Part shown: one piece after another, positions 12,742-23,504 of the stretch | How the letters are laid out: the number at the start of each line of letters is the position of its first letter | Position numbering within the stretch: the stretch's first letter is position 1 | Assembly: GCA_905182985.1 (NCBI GenBank) | Contig: CAJJDN010000016.1 | Location: forward strand, 581,861-645,860 | Source of the DNA: Paramecium sonneborni | Lineage: Eukaryota; Ciliophora; Oligohymenophorea; Peniculida; Parameciidae | DNA: 64,000 nucleotides | Direction of reading: 5' to 3' | Program-made: the position numbers and the translations under genes | Notes under the pieces: model-generated | What the model saw: the letters and a program-made list of their open reading frames with translations, nothing else | Database searches by the model: none | What the model was told of the DNA's origin: nothing

Positions 12742-13932
12742 ATGCTCAAATCTCAAAAATCAGATTGTGTTTCTGATTCTTGTAATAATGTAAGTGATAA
12801 AACTAAGATTCAAGTATTAAAAAAGGCAGTGCTTGAGTTAAGAGTACAAAAAGAATAATTAGAAATTTCCAATTAATCTTTATCAATTGAATTAAATAAG
12901 GTACTTAAAGAAAAATAATAAAATGTAAAAATATTCTGAAATTGATTAGGAATAATCATTAATTGAATTAGTTGAAGAATAAAAATAAAGAATATCTATT
13001 TTGGAAGGAAATATAGAAACAACTCCTGTTAGAATAAAATCTTCAAGCAATTTTTATACACAAAATGATGGAGTGGAGGGAACAACAGATTAGTAATTAC
13101 AAAATATGATAAAATTAAATAAACAATTACAATAGTAAATAATTTGGTATATATTAGAGAAATAAAAATTATGTAAAATAATTTTTAAGCTTAATAAAGT
13201 ATTTTATAAAATGAATAAAACAATTTACAAAAAGAATTAATGAATAAAGAAGTTATAATGGGTAAACTTAGTAAAGAGTTAGAAGAAGCTAATCTGTTGA
13301 ATAAGCAATTAAAAAAAAACATTTAAGATATTGAAGAAGATTTATATAACAAAATAATAGATTAATCATAAATAAATACAGATTTGAAAATAAAAATATA
13401 GAATCTTGAATCAATACTATTGTAGAAGGAGGCTGAAATGCAGAATTTAGAAAATATAATTGAGCAATAAAAATTAAACATATTTGAGTTGGAAGAAATA
13501 AGAGGGAAATTCTTGTAACATAGATTAATTTTGAAGAATCAATTGCTTGAGATTAATTGTGTTTTTATACTTAGACAAAATATTTATAATGAGTATATAT
13601 TAGAGTTAGAAACAACAGCAAAAAGATTCATTTATAAGGCTAATGAAATAACAGATTTGTAAATGAAAGATGATTAGCATTTTGTTTTAACTCTATCTAA
13701 AAGATAAGAGACATTCAAAATAGTATAAGGATAAGATATAAGAAAGATTTGTAAATCTATAAAGTAATAATTTAAAGTATACTTACAGGTAATTTTTAAT
13801 TAACTCTTAAAATCAATTATAAAGCATTTAAACAAAATGAAGTAAATTATTTTATATTTATATATTTTTTGCATATAAATAAATCATAAAAAATTCTAAT
13901 AAAGCAAGAGGATTAGTAATGAATTAAATTGA
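12742..13932 (+). CDS. Coiled-coil protein of unknown function
   Basis: 380 aa after introns of 25 and 23 nt; the exon sum divides by three to TGA 13930-13932. Almost the whole length is heptad-rich: KIQVLKKAVLELRVQKEQLE, QQQLQNMIKLNKQLQQ, MGKLSKELEEANLLNKQLKK, then NLENIIEQQKLNIFELEEI. The last 30 residues (KHLNKMKQIILYLYIFCIQI) are atypical, and an alternative splice near 13790-13900 could instead join a further coiled-coil frame (13910-14000). The 3' end is therefore uncertain. No motor, kinase or RING domain is present; a cytoskeletal or basal-body scaffold is possible but unproven. Confidence 0.65.
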
Positions 13933-14075
13933 TTTGTTATAATAAATTAGGAGTTGTAAAAAGAATAATGATGAGAGAGATAATTAAATAAAAATACTAA
14001 AAATAGTATGTCATGTGAAATATAAGCAAATTGATAATACGTAATTGTTTTATAAATTTAATTAAATATCTTATA

Positions 14076-15534
14076 ATGGATACACAGCGTAATTATGAAA
14101 ACTTGGAATATGCCATTGGATTTGGTAATCATGTAGAAACCGAAGCATTAAAGGGAGCAGTCCCAAAAGGATAGAATAGTCCTCAAAAATGTGCTTACAA
14201 TTTGATAGCTGAATAATTTTCGGGCACAGCCTTTACTTTGCCTAGAGCTAGTAATCAAAAGACTTGGCTATATAAAATTAGACCAAGTGCTGCTCATAGT
14301 CCGTTTGTAGATGCTCCAGAATTTGGAAAATATGTAAAAAACGATTTTATGAATGATCATGGATTAACCATCACTCCTAATCAATTAAGGTAAATATCAA
14401 ATTTATAATTATTAGATGGAAACGATTACCATTACCTGAAAAACCTACAACATTTGCAGAAGGTTTAGTTACTGTTTGTGGAGCAGGTGATCCATCTATT
14501 AAATAAGGAATTGCCATTTATTTATACGCTGCCAATAAGAGTATGACTAACTCTAGTATGTTTAATAGCGATGGAGATTTCCTTATAGGTATATAAATAT
14601 ATTTAAATTAGTACCTTGGGAAGGAGAAATGTTAATTACAACAGAAATGGGTAAATTGACTGTGAAACCAAGAGAAATATGTGTCATTCCTCGAGGAATT
14701 AAGTTTAGTGTAGAAATGACTAAGCCAATTAGAGGATATATATGTGAAGTATTCAAAGGTCATTTTAAAATCCCAGATTTGGGACCTATTGGAGCTAATG
14801 GTTTAGCAAACCCTAGAGATTTCTTGGTTCCTGTTGCATTTTATGAAAATACTGAAGAAGAATTCTAAATTATCAATAAATATCTAGGAAAATTCTACAA
14901 ATGTACAAAGAAAGGATCTCCTTATGATGTCGTAGGATGGCATGGAAACTATTATCCTTATAAATATAATTTAGATCTTTTTAATGCAATGGGAACTGTT
15001 ACATATGATCATCCTGATCCATCTATATTTACAGTAATAACATGTTAAACTGATGAGCCAGGGTATTAATTTATATATTTATCAAAGAGTTGCAGTTTGT
15101 GATTTTGCTATATTTCCACCAAGATGGATGGTTGCTGAACATACTTTTAGACCACCTTATTACCATAGAAATGTAATGAGTGAATATATGGGAAATATTT
15201 CTGGTGCATATGATGCCAAAGAAGAGGGCTTCTAACCAGGATATGGTTCATTACATAGTATTTTATAAGGGCATGGACCTGATCATGAATCATTTACTAA
15301 ATGGTCCAATATTGACTTACAAGTATATCATCTAATTTATTCTTTAGCCTATTAGATATCCTTATGAAAATTTGGCATTTATGTTTGAAAGCACATACAT
15401 GTTTAAGACATGCTCATTTGTTATGGATGATTAAGTAAATCTTGATCATGACTATTACCATGTAATTTATTCATCTATATATATTTAAGTGTTGGGATAA
15501 ATTGGCAAATAACAAATTAGGAGATAAACCTTGA
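14076..15534 (+). CDS. HGD: Homogentisate 1,2-dioxygenase
   Basis: 443 aa after introns of 26, 23, 25, 25 and 28 nt, close to the length I recall for animal HGD. Recognisable blocks: [152 protein letters not shown] and [10 protein letters not shown]. The [13 protein letters not shown] and HGPDH segments carry the His/Glu iron ligands of this cupin enzyme. Role: ring cleavage of homogentisate to maleylacetoacetate in tyrosine/phenylalanine breakdown, in the cytosol. The other pathway genes are not in this window. Confidence 0.97.
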
Positions 15535-15830
15535 TAATTATGTATATCATCCATTATTTCGAAATTATTATAAATTTTATTTTATTTTTACATTTTTACT
15601 TAATGTCATCCTATCTTGTATCTTAACTATTAATATATATCAAATATTCTAATAATTAATTAATTGAAAATAAAGATCATTTTATTTTCTAAAAAATATT
15701 AATTGTGTTACAAAGTGAAAAATAAATGCATATAAAATACAGAGTATATTTTGTTTATAATAATGATAATAATTTTTAAATAAAGAATATATCAAAATAA
15801 TTATATCTATAATGAAATAAATTCAAATAT
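15535..15830. other. Short intergenic stretch between convergent genes
   Basis: About 300 bp of AT-rich sequence between the HGD stop and the stop of the second CK2beta gene. Nothing further is recognisable. Confidence 0.5.
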
Positions 15831-16707
15831 TCATTTATTTTTATTTTTCTTTTTCTTTTTTGATTGTTTAGATTCTTATTCAGCATTTTATTTTTCTTAT
15901 TGATGATGGTTTTCTTTTTCAATAATTCCGTTAGTTTGTTCAGTAATAATTTATTATTATTACTAAGATTATAATTATGATTATTATAACTATGGAGAAG
16001 TTTATTAGATCTAACTTTCATCTCTTACTTTGAATCCAAAAAGAGTTGGTTAGAAAGGTGTAAATAACTCAGTGCCTAATTAAATAGTATATTTAGGATG
16101 GATATCTGGATATGTCTAATGATAATATGAATATTAATACCAATAAGAGCAACATAGGGAAACTGCGACCAAAATATGCTCCATCAAAGTCAGCTTAACT
16201 TTTACGTGGTGCATATGCTTCTTTACATCTTGGACAATATACTTTAATTCTGCTAGTTTTAAGACTTTCACTTAAACCAATAGGAATTGTATTTTGTTTT
16301 TCACAAAGGACTCTTGGACAATGACCAAATCGGCCATTTAAAAATCGCTCTCTCATTATTGCTAAACCTTTTGGTGTTTAAATAAAAGCTTAATGTAATA
16401 ATCCATAAATATCACTGGCTTCTGTGTATAATTCAAGGAATCTATTAATATATATATATAAAATACTTTTCATTTTCTAAATCCAAGGTATCTGGCTATT
16501 CTGAGGACAATATCATTTATAAAGCTTATTAAAAGAGATTAAATTATTTAATTAGGTGACCATAATTATTTGGATCTTGAATGAATTCGGAATCCACTTC
16601 AGTTAAGTATTAGTTTTATGGTAATTGACAAAACCATTCAACCCACCCACCTGGATGTTCAGAATATTGTGATTCCTCTATTATAGATATGTAGTGATAC
16701 CTGACAT
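15831..16707 (-). CDS. CSNK2B: Casein kinase II regulatory subunit beta, copy 2
   Basis: The start MS at 16707 is followed by a short intron (gtatcac...aatag), then the family N-terminus EHPGGWVEWFCQLPQNQYL. Zinc-binding blocks are GRFGHCPRVLCEKQNTIPIG and VYCPRCKEAYAP, then DFDGAYFGRSFPMLLL and LFGFKVRDE. Cys spacing is intact. The position of the usual N-terminal F-F-C-E is instead QYLTEVDSEF, without the Cys. The tail is again Gln-rich (SPQLQQSQLQSQQQQQ) and ends KKKKKNKNK, and half of those Gln codons are TAA. It is a clear but divergent paralogue of 2834..3742; only a moderate fraction of positions match by eye, so the duplication is not recent. It may give alternative CK2 holoenzymes. 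Confidence 0.9.
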
Positions 16708-17222
16708 TTGAAATTCAAAAAAATTAATATTATAATCACATAACAAAATTGAATTTCAATTATTCATTTGATAAGTGTTATCAAATATAAAAAGATAAAT
16801 AAATATAAATATTAAAATACCAATTCTCTATTCACTCTTCAAATCAATTATTAAATCAAGAATCAAAATATTTATTAATCCAATTATTTTCTCAATATTT
16901 TTGTGGATTGATTTGATTACATTTAACACTTTTTAACTACAAAATCAAAATTTTTAATTATGATAACAACAATCATAAAGTTCCTAAATTTTATTAGATT
17001 TTTGATAATAATCAAGATCAAAAGTCTATCGAAAAAATTATTAATAATTACTTTATTTTAAACTAAATTAAAATTCTTAAAAAGTCATTAAGTGGAATTA
17101 TAAATTATAAAAATTCTAACTGATGAGTAATTTATATTACTCTTAAATTTCCTATTCATTTATTGAATTACAAAAATAACTAGGATTTAATTAAAGTAGA
17201 TTTATCTATATGAAATGAATCA
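16708..17222. other. AT-rich intergenic stretch
   Basis: About 515 bp upstream of the second CK2beta gene with no convincing frame on either strand. Confidence 0.45.
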
Positions 17223-17549
17223 ATGAATATAAAATATCAAAGAATAAATAACAAATAATATGAACCAAAAAATATTTTCAATCAACAAAGGTTTAGTTTT
17301 GATTTCAGCCATTTAATAATAGTAATTTTACTTGCCTAATTTGTGTTTCTAACATTCAGATTTGATTATAAAGCATCATTATAGAAAGCATATAAAAGTT
17401 TAAAGGAATCTTAATATAAGCTTTATTTTCAATTATTGGTATTTTTGTTAGCTGGTTTAAAAATTAATATTTATTGCTAATATTGGAAACTTTTCAAACA
17501 CTTTAAGGTCTAATTAATTTAGTTTCACATGATTTCAGCAATAATTTGA
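17223..17549 (+). CDS. Possible small two-segment membrane protein
   Basis: An uninterrupted 108-codon frame under the ciliate code, starting MNIKYQRINNKQYEPKNIFN. It has two hydrophobic stretches (HLIIVILLAQFVFLTF and YFQLLVFLLAGLKINIY) separated by a basic loop (KASLQKAYKSLKESQYK). With TGA as the only stop, frames of this size also occur by chance in AT-rich DNA, so support is weak. No family is recognised. Confidence 0.3.
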
Positions 17550-17775
17550 TATTATTAAAATAAATTATCAGTATTCTAAAAGAAATAATTTGATGAATCA
17601 AATTCTTGATGATTTATTTATCGCCTATGAAATATAGTTGAAATCAATCTAAGTAATCAAAGGTTAATATTATCTTTTCATCTGTGTTTATATTATTAGG
17701 TGAATTATAAAGCATATATTCATTTAATGTTTTATTTAATATTAATTTAAATATAATGTTTAAATTAATATACAA

Positions 17776-19423
17776 TCAATAAAGATTTTATTTACTACCA
17801 AAATCTTGTTGCTTTATATTATAAATAGTATTATATCTGAACTCTTCCAGCTGCTTAATTTATATTTATTAATCTTAATTCATCTTCCTTAAAAATTTTA
17901 TGTCTTGATCCATTTATTATATTTAGTCATTCATCCTTTTATTTAAATTTTCTGTATTCTACAAATTCATTAATTGAGAATGAAATCTTGATGCATCATT
18001 TTTATATTAATTACATTCATTATTTTTAACCAGTATAAGATTATTCAATCTTTTATTTTCTTCATTTAATTATTTTGTTTAATGGTCCTGTTCCTTATTT
18101 TTCCATTGTACTATTTTTATAAGAATAAAAAAAATTACATTCATTTAATTATCGATTCTATAAAGTTAAATGCTCTAACTATCCTTTCAATAAATTGTTG
18201 TCAGTAAGTAATTATTCAATATCTTTCCTTTACAATTCAAGTTTCTTAAGAGAAGCATCATAATTTTATTAAACAATTTTCATATTATTTTCACACATTC
18301 CTAAATGATATTTAAGAGTTCCTATTTCTTATTCTCTAGTATCAACTGCAGTAACAAATTTTTATAATCCATCATTTCTAGATCTTAATTAAACTATTTC
18401 TAATTCTAATTAAGAAATTTTATCTTTCAATTTTTAATCTTCTTCATATTATGATTAATGTTACTATTATAATTTAGCAAATTAAGATCTTAAACTTTTA
18501 TGATCAAAGTTTAATTAATCTAATAATTATTTCATACTTATATTATCATTAAGTAATAATTAGTTATCTTTTTCTTTTTGATCTAATTATTTTTTAAGTT
18601 ATTCATTTTCTGATACTTATTAATCATATTATTAACTTACTCTTTTATTTTCATCTTAAACACTCAACAATTTATTAAATTATTTATTTAATGCATCATG
18701 ATCTGATTTTAATTATAAAGTTTATCTTAATAATTCCTTATACTACATTTCAAAAGCTTTATAAGTAGCTATTTCTTTTCTGACTTATTCTACTTCATCA
18801 GCAACTTTTTATAATTCACCGTTTTATGCTTTAAGTTAACTTAATTAAGTTTATAATTCTGTGACTTATCGTTTCATAACTTAGTTTTAAGAATCAGCTT
18901 CTCTTACATGATCTGCAATAACTTTTAATTCATCAGCTCTATCTCTAAGAGCAGAATTTTCATTCTTTAATGCTCCAGCATTCATTATTTCCCTAGTTTA
19001 ATTTATCAATTATGCTCTCAATTCTTAATTTTCTAATTATAAACCTTTCAGTTATTGTAAAATTTGAATCTAATTTTAATTTGATACATTAGATTGTTAT
19101 TACTATTGGGGAATATTAGATTAACTTTGAATTAGTTGTTAAGTATTTATAATATTACTTTTAATAGGTACTATTTATTAAGGAATTTCACTTTATGGAA
19201 ATATATTTCTTTCAAATGGAGTATCTTTTTAAGGTTTTTCTTATTTTTCTTTATATATTGGTTAACTTGCTATAACATCTGTTGGAGCTTGAACTGGAGG
19301 TGAAACTTGAGATTATTTAACCAATTCAGATTAGGGTCTCAACATTGGAGCTGAATTAGGTATACTCTTTTAAGTAAGATAATCTCCTTTTGATATCGTA
19401 TTATATTGCAATGCTTTACTCAT
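17776..19423 (-). CDS. Long coiled-coil protein with a Pro/Gln-rich head
   Basis: 539 aa with one 28-nt intron near the 3' end. Residues 1-130 are polar and Pro/Gln-rich (PQSELVKQSQVSPPVQAPTD). From about residue 140 to the end it is almost continuous coiled coil, with heptads such as ILQQLKGLQLENQELRAQL, LKNENSALRDRADELKVIAD, LQKVADEVEQVRKEIATYKA and ISQLELEIVQLRSRNDGLQK. No globular domain is seen. This architecture is typical of ciliate basal-body and cytoskeletal linker proteins, but that role is inference. More than 60 of the Gln codons are TAA or TAG, so the gene is invisible under the standard code. Confidence 0.82.
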
Positions 19424-20429
19424 AGAAATTAATAATAATATATTTATATTACAAATCTTACTATAAAAGAACATTTACAATAAATAAATAAATAAATAAA
19501 ATACTTTAAATACTATCCATTAATTATAGAAATCTCAGTATGATAAATAAACAGAATATATGAAGTCACTTTTGATTTTTGATTGATTTTCGATTTTATC
19601 AGATTTATTGAAAATTAATCCTTATTCTCATTCATTATTCTATTCTAAATTATTTAGACATGTTTATAAAAATAGAAAAGTACAAAGCTACTCAACATTA
19701 TTATTTTTACAAAATATATCAAGATGTAGATATGCCTAATAAATTGATAACAAAATTTTACTATATTTTTAATTATTACATAATAAATCTAGCATCAATT
19801 AAAGAATTACCAAAAATTGATATGGGTTTTATATAGATTCTTTTAATTAGGATGAATTTCAGAATTAAATAGTCAATCTTTAAAAATAATAATAAAAATA
19901 GCAAAATAATAAATAAAAATATATTATTAATAAATTAGTAAATTTATTTACATAAATGGCTACTTAAAATAAACTCAAAGTTATGTTATATTTACCATCA
20001 ATTTACAAATTATAGTTGGATAAGTTTAGTTTTAAGTCTAAATGAAAAAAAGATTTAAATCTCTGATTCTTTTACAGGCCAAAGTGAATAAGTAAATAAA
20101 AGCAACAGTTTTAGGTTACTAATTTAATGTAACACTATGAAATTAATATTAATTATGATCTTATTTTAATAAGCAGGAAAATGAGTAATAATAAATATTA
20201 AATCTATTGTATTATCGATTGCTAAATATGTATTTTTGCTATTTATACTTTTTAATTATAAAAAATAAGTGAGAAAGAAATGCTGTACAATTTTACTATC
20301 TTTGAATATTAGATAGAAATAAATAAAGAGATATTTGAAAGTATTAAAAAAGTATCACTACAATCATAATGATAAATTTTAGTTGTTATTTATTTAATAA
20401 ATAAATTATAAATATTTTGAATATTAACA
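19424..20429. other. Intergenic stretch with short unresolved frames
   Basis: About 1 kb between divergently arranged genes. A 63-codon frame at 20181-20372 (MSNNKYQIYCIIDCQ...) and a 29-codon frame starting at about 19957 are open, but I could not join them into a gene. From 20288 on it belongs to the first copy of duplicate block 2. Confidence 0.4.
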
Positions 20430-21392
20430 ATGGAAACTGACATAAACATTCCAAAAACAAAAGCAGTTAATGTTTTCTTTTAGTTTGCTAGAATGCAATT
20501 CTATTTAACTGTTTTTTCTAATTTGTTACCTATTATAATAAGTTAGACAAATTAAGTTTGTTCAAGTAAGTCAAATATTGTTTATAAGATGAGGGAATTA
20601 AATTAATATCTTTAAGTTACAAAGGTGATATAGTATTATTAATTTTAAATTTAATATCACTCTTATTCATATGGTTAAAAGAACCTTTTGCAAGGTAAAA
20701 TATATATTTAATGCACTAGACTTGAGTTTTTTGTGATGTATGCAATTAACATCTGTTGGAGTGGAATAATGAGTGGTTAGACTTATTTAGATGTAACAAC
20801 ATAACCAAATGAATGTGAAGGTGTTATATTATCATAGAAATTGATACTCTTTTTTCATTTGAAAACCCATCTAGAGGTATAACTATAAAATGATGAATAG
20901 GTGTTATTTACATTATTTTCTCCAATTTTATTTGCGTTTAGAATAACTAATTTGCCAAATTCATTTTATGCAATATATTTAATATTGACATCAAATACTA
21001 CATAACAATTATGTTCTAGAGATATATCTAATATTGAATTTGGCTTACTATTTATAGCATTAATAAGTTGTTTAATAGGTTTACCTTTAAATATTGGATT
21101 GTTTTGTACAAAGAAGGTAACAATTCCAAATTTGTTTCGATTTTTATTAATGTTAACAATAATAGGTTAGAGTGGTTTAATAGGTTAATTATGTAGAATA
21201 TGATTTATAGCTCTAATATATTAGGCTGATGTAGATCTTAGATCAGAATGTAGTCCAACACATCTATTGTTCAGGTCTTATTTATATGTTATACCAATAA
21301 CAATTTTAAGTGCCTTAAGTTTGTTGTTTTCTATGCCAATTTAGGATCATGATGAAATTAGATAACTTTTGATTCAAGCTAGAATGAAACCA
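20288..21392 (+). repeat. Direct duplicate block 2, upstream copy
   Basis: These 1105 bp match 21394-22498 at offset 1106, with one N at 21393. The upstream copy starts a membrane-protein gene (ATG 20430-20432) and breaks off in its 3' third. The downstream copy continues to a normal stop. Confidence 0.93.
20430..21392 (+). other. Truncated duplicate of the multispanning membrane protein gene
   Basis: Same start and exons as the complete gene at 21536..22666, cut at the N after the codons for QARMKP. Treated as an assembly copy. Confidence 0.85.
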
Positions 21393-21393
21393 N

Positions 21394-22498
21394 CAATTTT
21401 ACTATCTTTGAATATTAGATAGAAATAAATAAAGAGATATTTGAAAGTATTAAAAAAGTATCACTACAATCATAATGATAAATTTTAGTTGTTATTTATT
21501 TAATAAATAAATTATAAATATTTTGAATATTAACAATGGAAACTGACATAAACATTCCAAAAACAAAAGCAGTTAATGTTTTCTTTTAGTTTGCTAGAAT
21601 GCAATTCTATTTAACTGTTTTTTCTAATTTGTTACCTATTATAATAAGTTAGACAAATTAAGTTTGTTCAAGTAAGTCAAATATTGTTTATAAGATGAGG
21701 GAATTAAATTAATATCTTTAAGTTACAAAGGTGATATAGTATTATTAATTTTAAATTTAATATCACTCTTATTCATATGGTTAAAAGAACCTTTTGCAAG
21801 GTAAAATATATATTTAATGCACTAGACTTGAGTTTTTTGTGATGTATGCAATTAACATCTGTTGGAGTGGAATAATGAGTGGTTAGACTTATTTAGATGT
21901 AACAACATAACCAAATGAATGTGAAGGTGTTATATTATCATAGAAATTGATACTCTTTTTTCATTTGAAAACCCATCTAGAGGTATAACTATAAAATGAT
22001 GAATAGGTGTTATTTACATTATTTTCTCCAATTTTATTTGCGTTTAGAATAACTAATTTGCCAAATTCATTTTATGCAATATATTTAATATTGACATCAA
22101 ATACTACATAACAATTATGTTCTAGAGATATATCTAATATTGAATTTGGCTTACTATTTATAGCATTAATAAGTTGTTTAATAGGTTTACCTTTAAATAT
22201 TGGATTGTTTTGTACAAAGAAGGTAACAATTCCAAATTTGTTTCGATTTTTATTAATGTTAACAATAATAGGTTAGAGTGGTTTAATAGGTTAATTATGT
22301 AGAATATGATTTATAGCTCTAATATATTAGGCTGATGTAGATCTTAGATCAGAATGTAGTCCAACACATCTATTGTTCAGGTCTTATTTATATGTTATAC
22401 CAATAACAATTTTAAGTGCCTTAAGTTTGTTGTTTTCTATGCCAATTTAGGATCATGATGAAATTAGATAACTTTTGATTCAAGCTAGAATGAAACCA
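21394..22498 (+). repeat. Direct duplicate block 2, downstream copy
   Basis: Second copy of 20288-21392, continuous with the 3' end of the gene it contains. Confidence 0.93.
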
Positions 22499-22666
22499 TT
22501 AAAACCATCACTACCAATTTAATAAGATATGACTAAACCTTAAGTATAATAATAATAAGAAGAAATATTAAATAAATCTGTTATAGATGCAGGTAAATCA
22601 TAAATTGGAGCTAAATCATAAGTTGGAGCTAAATCATAATATGGAACTATAAGTAGAAGAGGATGA
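21536..22666 (+). CDS. Multispanning membrane protein of unknown function
   Basis: 351 aa after introns of 23, 25 and 27 nt, which keep frame to TGA 22664-22666. The N-terminus is cytosolic-looking (METDINIPKTKAVNVFFQF). About seven or eight hydrophobic segments follow, including FYLTVFSNLLPIIIS, IVLLILNLISLLFIWL, VMYAINICWSGIMSG, LFTLFSPILFAF, FGLLFIALISCLIGLPLNI, LLMLTIIGQSGLIALI and YLYVIPITILSALSLLF. The soluble tail is Gln-rich and closes with three 6-residue repeats ending in S-Q/S-Q/S-Q-Y. It is not a recognised transporter or receptor family. Seven-TM topology is possible, but the helix count needs a predictor. Confidence 0.78.
22595..22648 (+). repeat. Three tandem 18-bp coding repeats
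   Basis: Three successive 18-mers of the form aaatcataa(a/g/t)(t/a)tgga(g/a)ct encode K-S-Q-(I/V/Y)-G-(A/T) repeats at the C-terminus of the membrane protein. The third unit is the most diverged. Confidence 0.85.
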
Positions 22667-22691
22667 ATTTATAATATATTTTATAATAAAA

Positions 22692-23306
22692 TCATGCTCT
22701 AAAGTAATTATGTTGATTTCTGGTTGTTTTATTTCTTTCAGTCTATAAGATTCTTGCATATTTATCAGATATTATATGTTTAACTCCATGTTATATTCCT
22801 TCATTTTCTAATTCTAATCCAAATGTCTTAAGTCTCTTTTTAACATGATTTAGATTTTTTATATCTTCAAGCATAATCTCTCCTGTTCCATCACCTTTAT
22901 TATTAATTTTATTGTAATTTTATCTACAATAAACCATTCCTACTCCTTATTGTCTCAAACATCTTTTAAGTTAAATTTCATTAAATTTTTCAGGAAGTCC
23001 TTTTATTTTAATTTGTTGAGGATTTGAGGAAGGTGTCAAAGATCGTTTAGAAGATAAATTTAACAATTCTGTCTTCTCTGGATATAATCTAAATGGAGAT
23101 ATTTATGTTGTATTTTCTAATTTAGAAGTATTAGTAAAATTGAATTAAGATTATAAAGGATTTCTATTGGGAGTAGCTTATTTATTTTTTTAGTAGATTT
23201 AGTAAATCTTAGAATTCTTCACAGTCATTGATGCTGAAAGATCTGGTTCAATTGGAAATAAGAATTCTTTTGGATGATCTATTGTGCTTATTGATCGTAA
23301 TTTCAT
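22692..23306 (-). CDS. RRM-like protein
   Basis: 204 aa in a single exon. The first 95 residues are disordered-looking and rich in Ser/Asn/Pro. The C-terminal half reads as a small alpha/beta domain: QQIKIKGLPEKFNEIQLKRC, then GEIMLEDIKNLNHVKKRL and TFGLELENEGIQHG. The pattern (I-x-I-x-G-L-P near the start, helix, two further strands) resembles a divergent RNA recognition motif. The aromatic RNP1 residues are not evident, so RNA binding is inference. It is tail-to-tail with the membrane protein gene, only 25 bp apart. Confidence 0.6.
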
Positions 23307-23504
23307 TTTATTAACAGATAAATTATATTTATTATTGTTTTTTAATATGTAGAAAAAGATAGAATAAGACAAATGAACTATAATAAATAATAATTAACTT
23401 CAATATGATATGGAATATTATTATAAGAATTTAAGAATATTATCAAAAAGTAGTATTTATGTATGAATACTTCGTATCCATAATTTAATAATATTATTTT
23501 AAAT

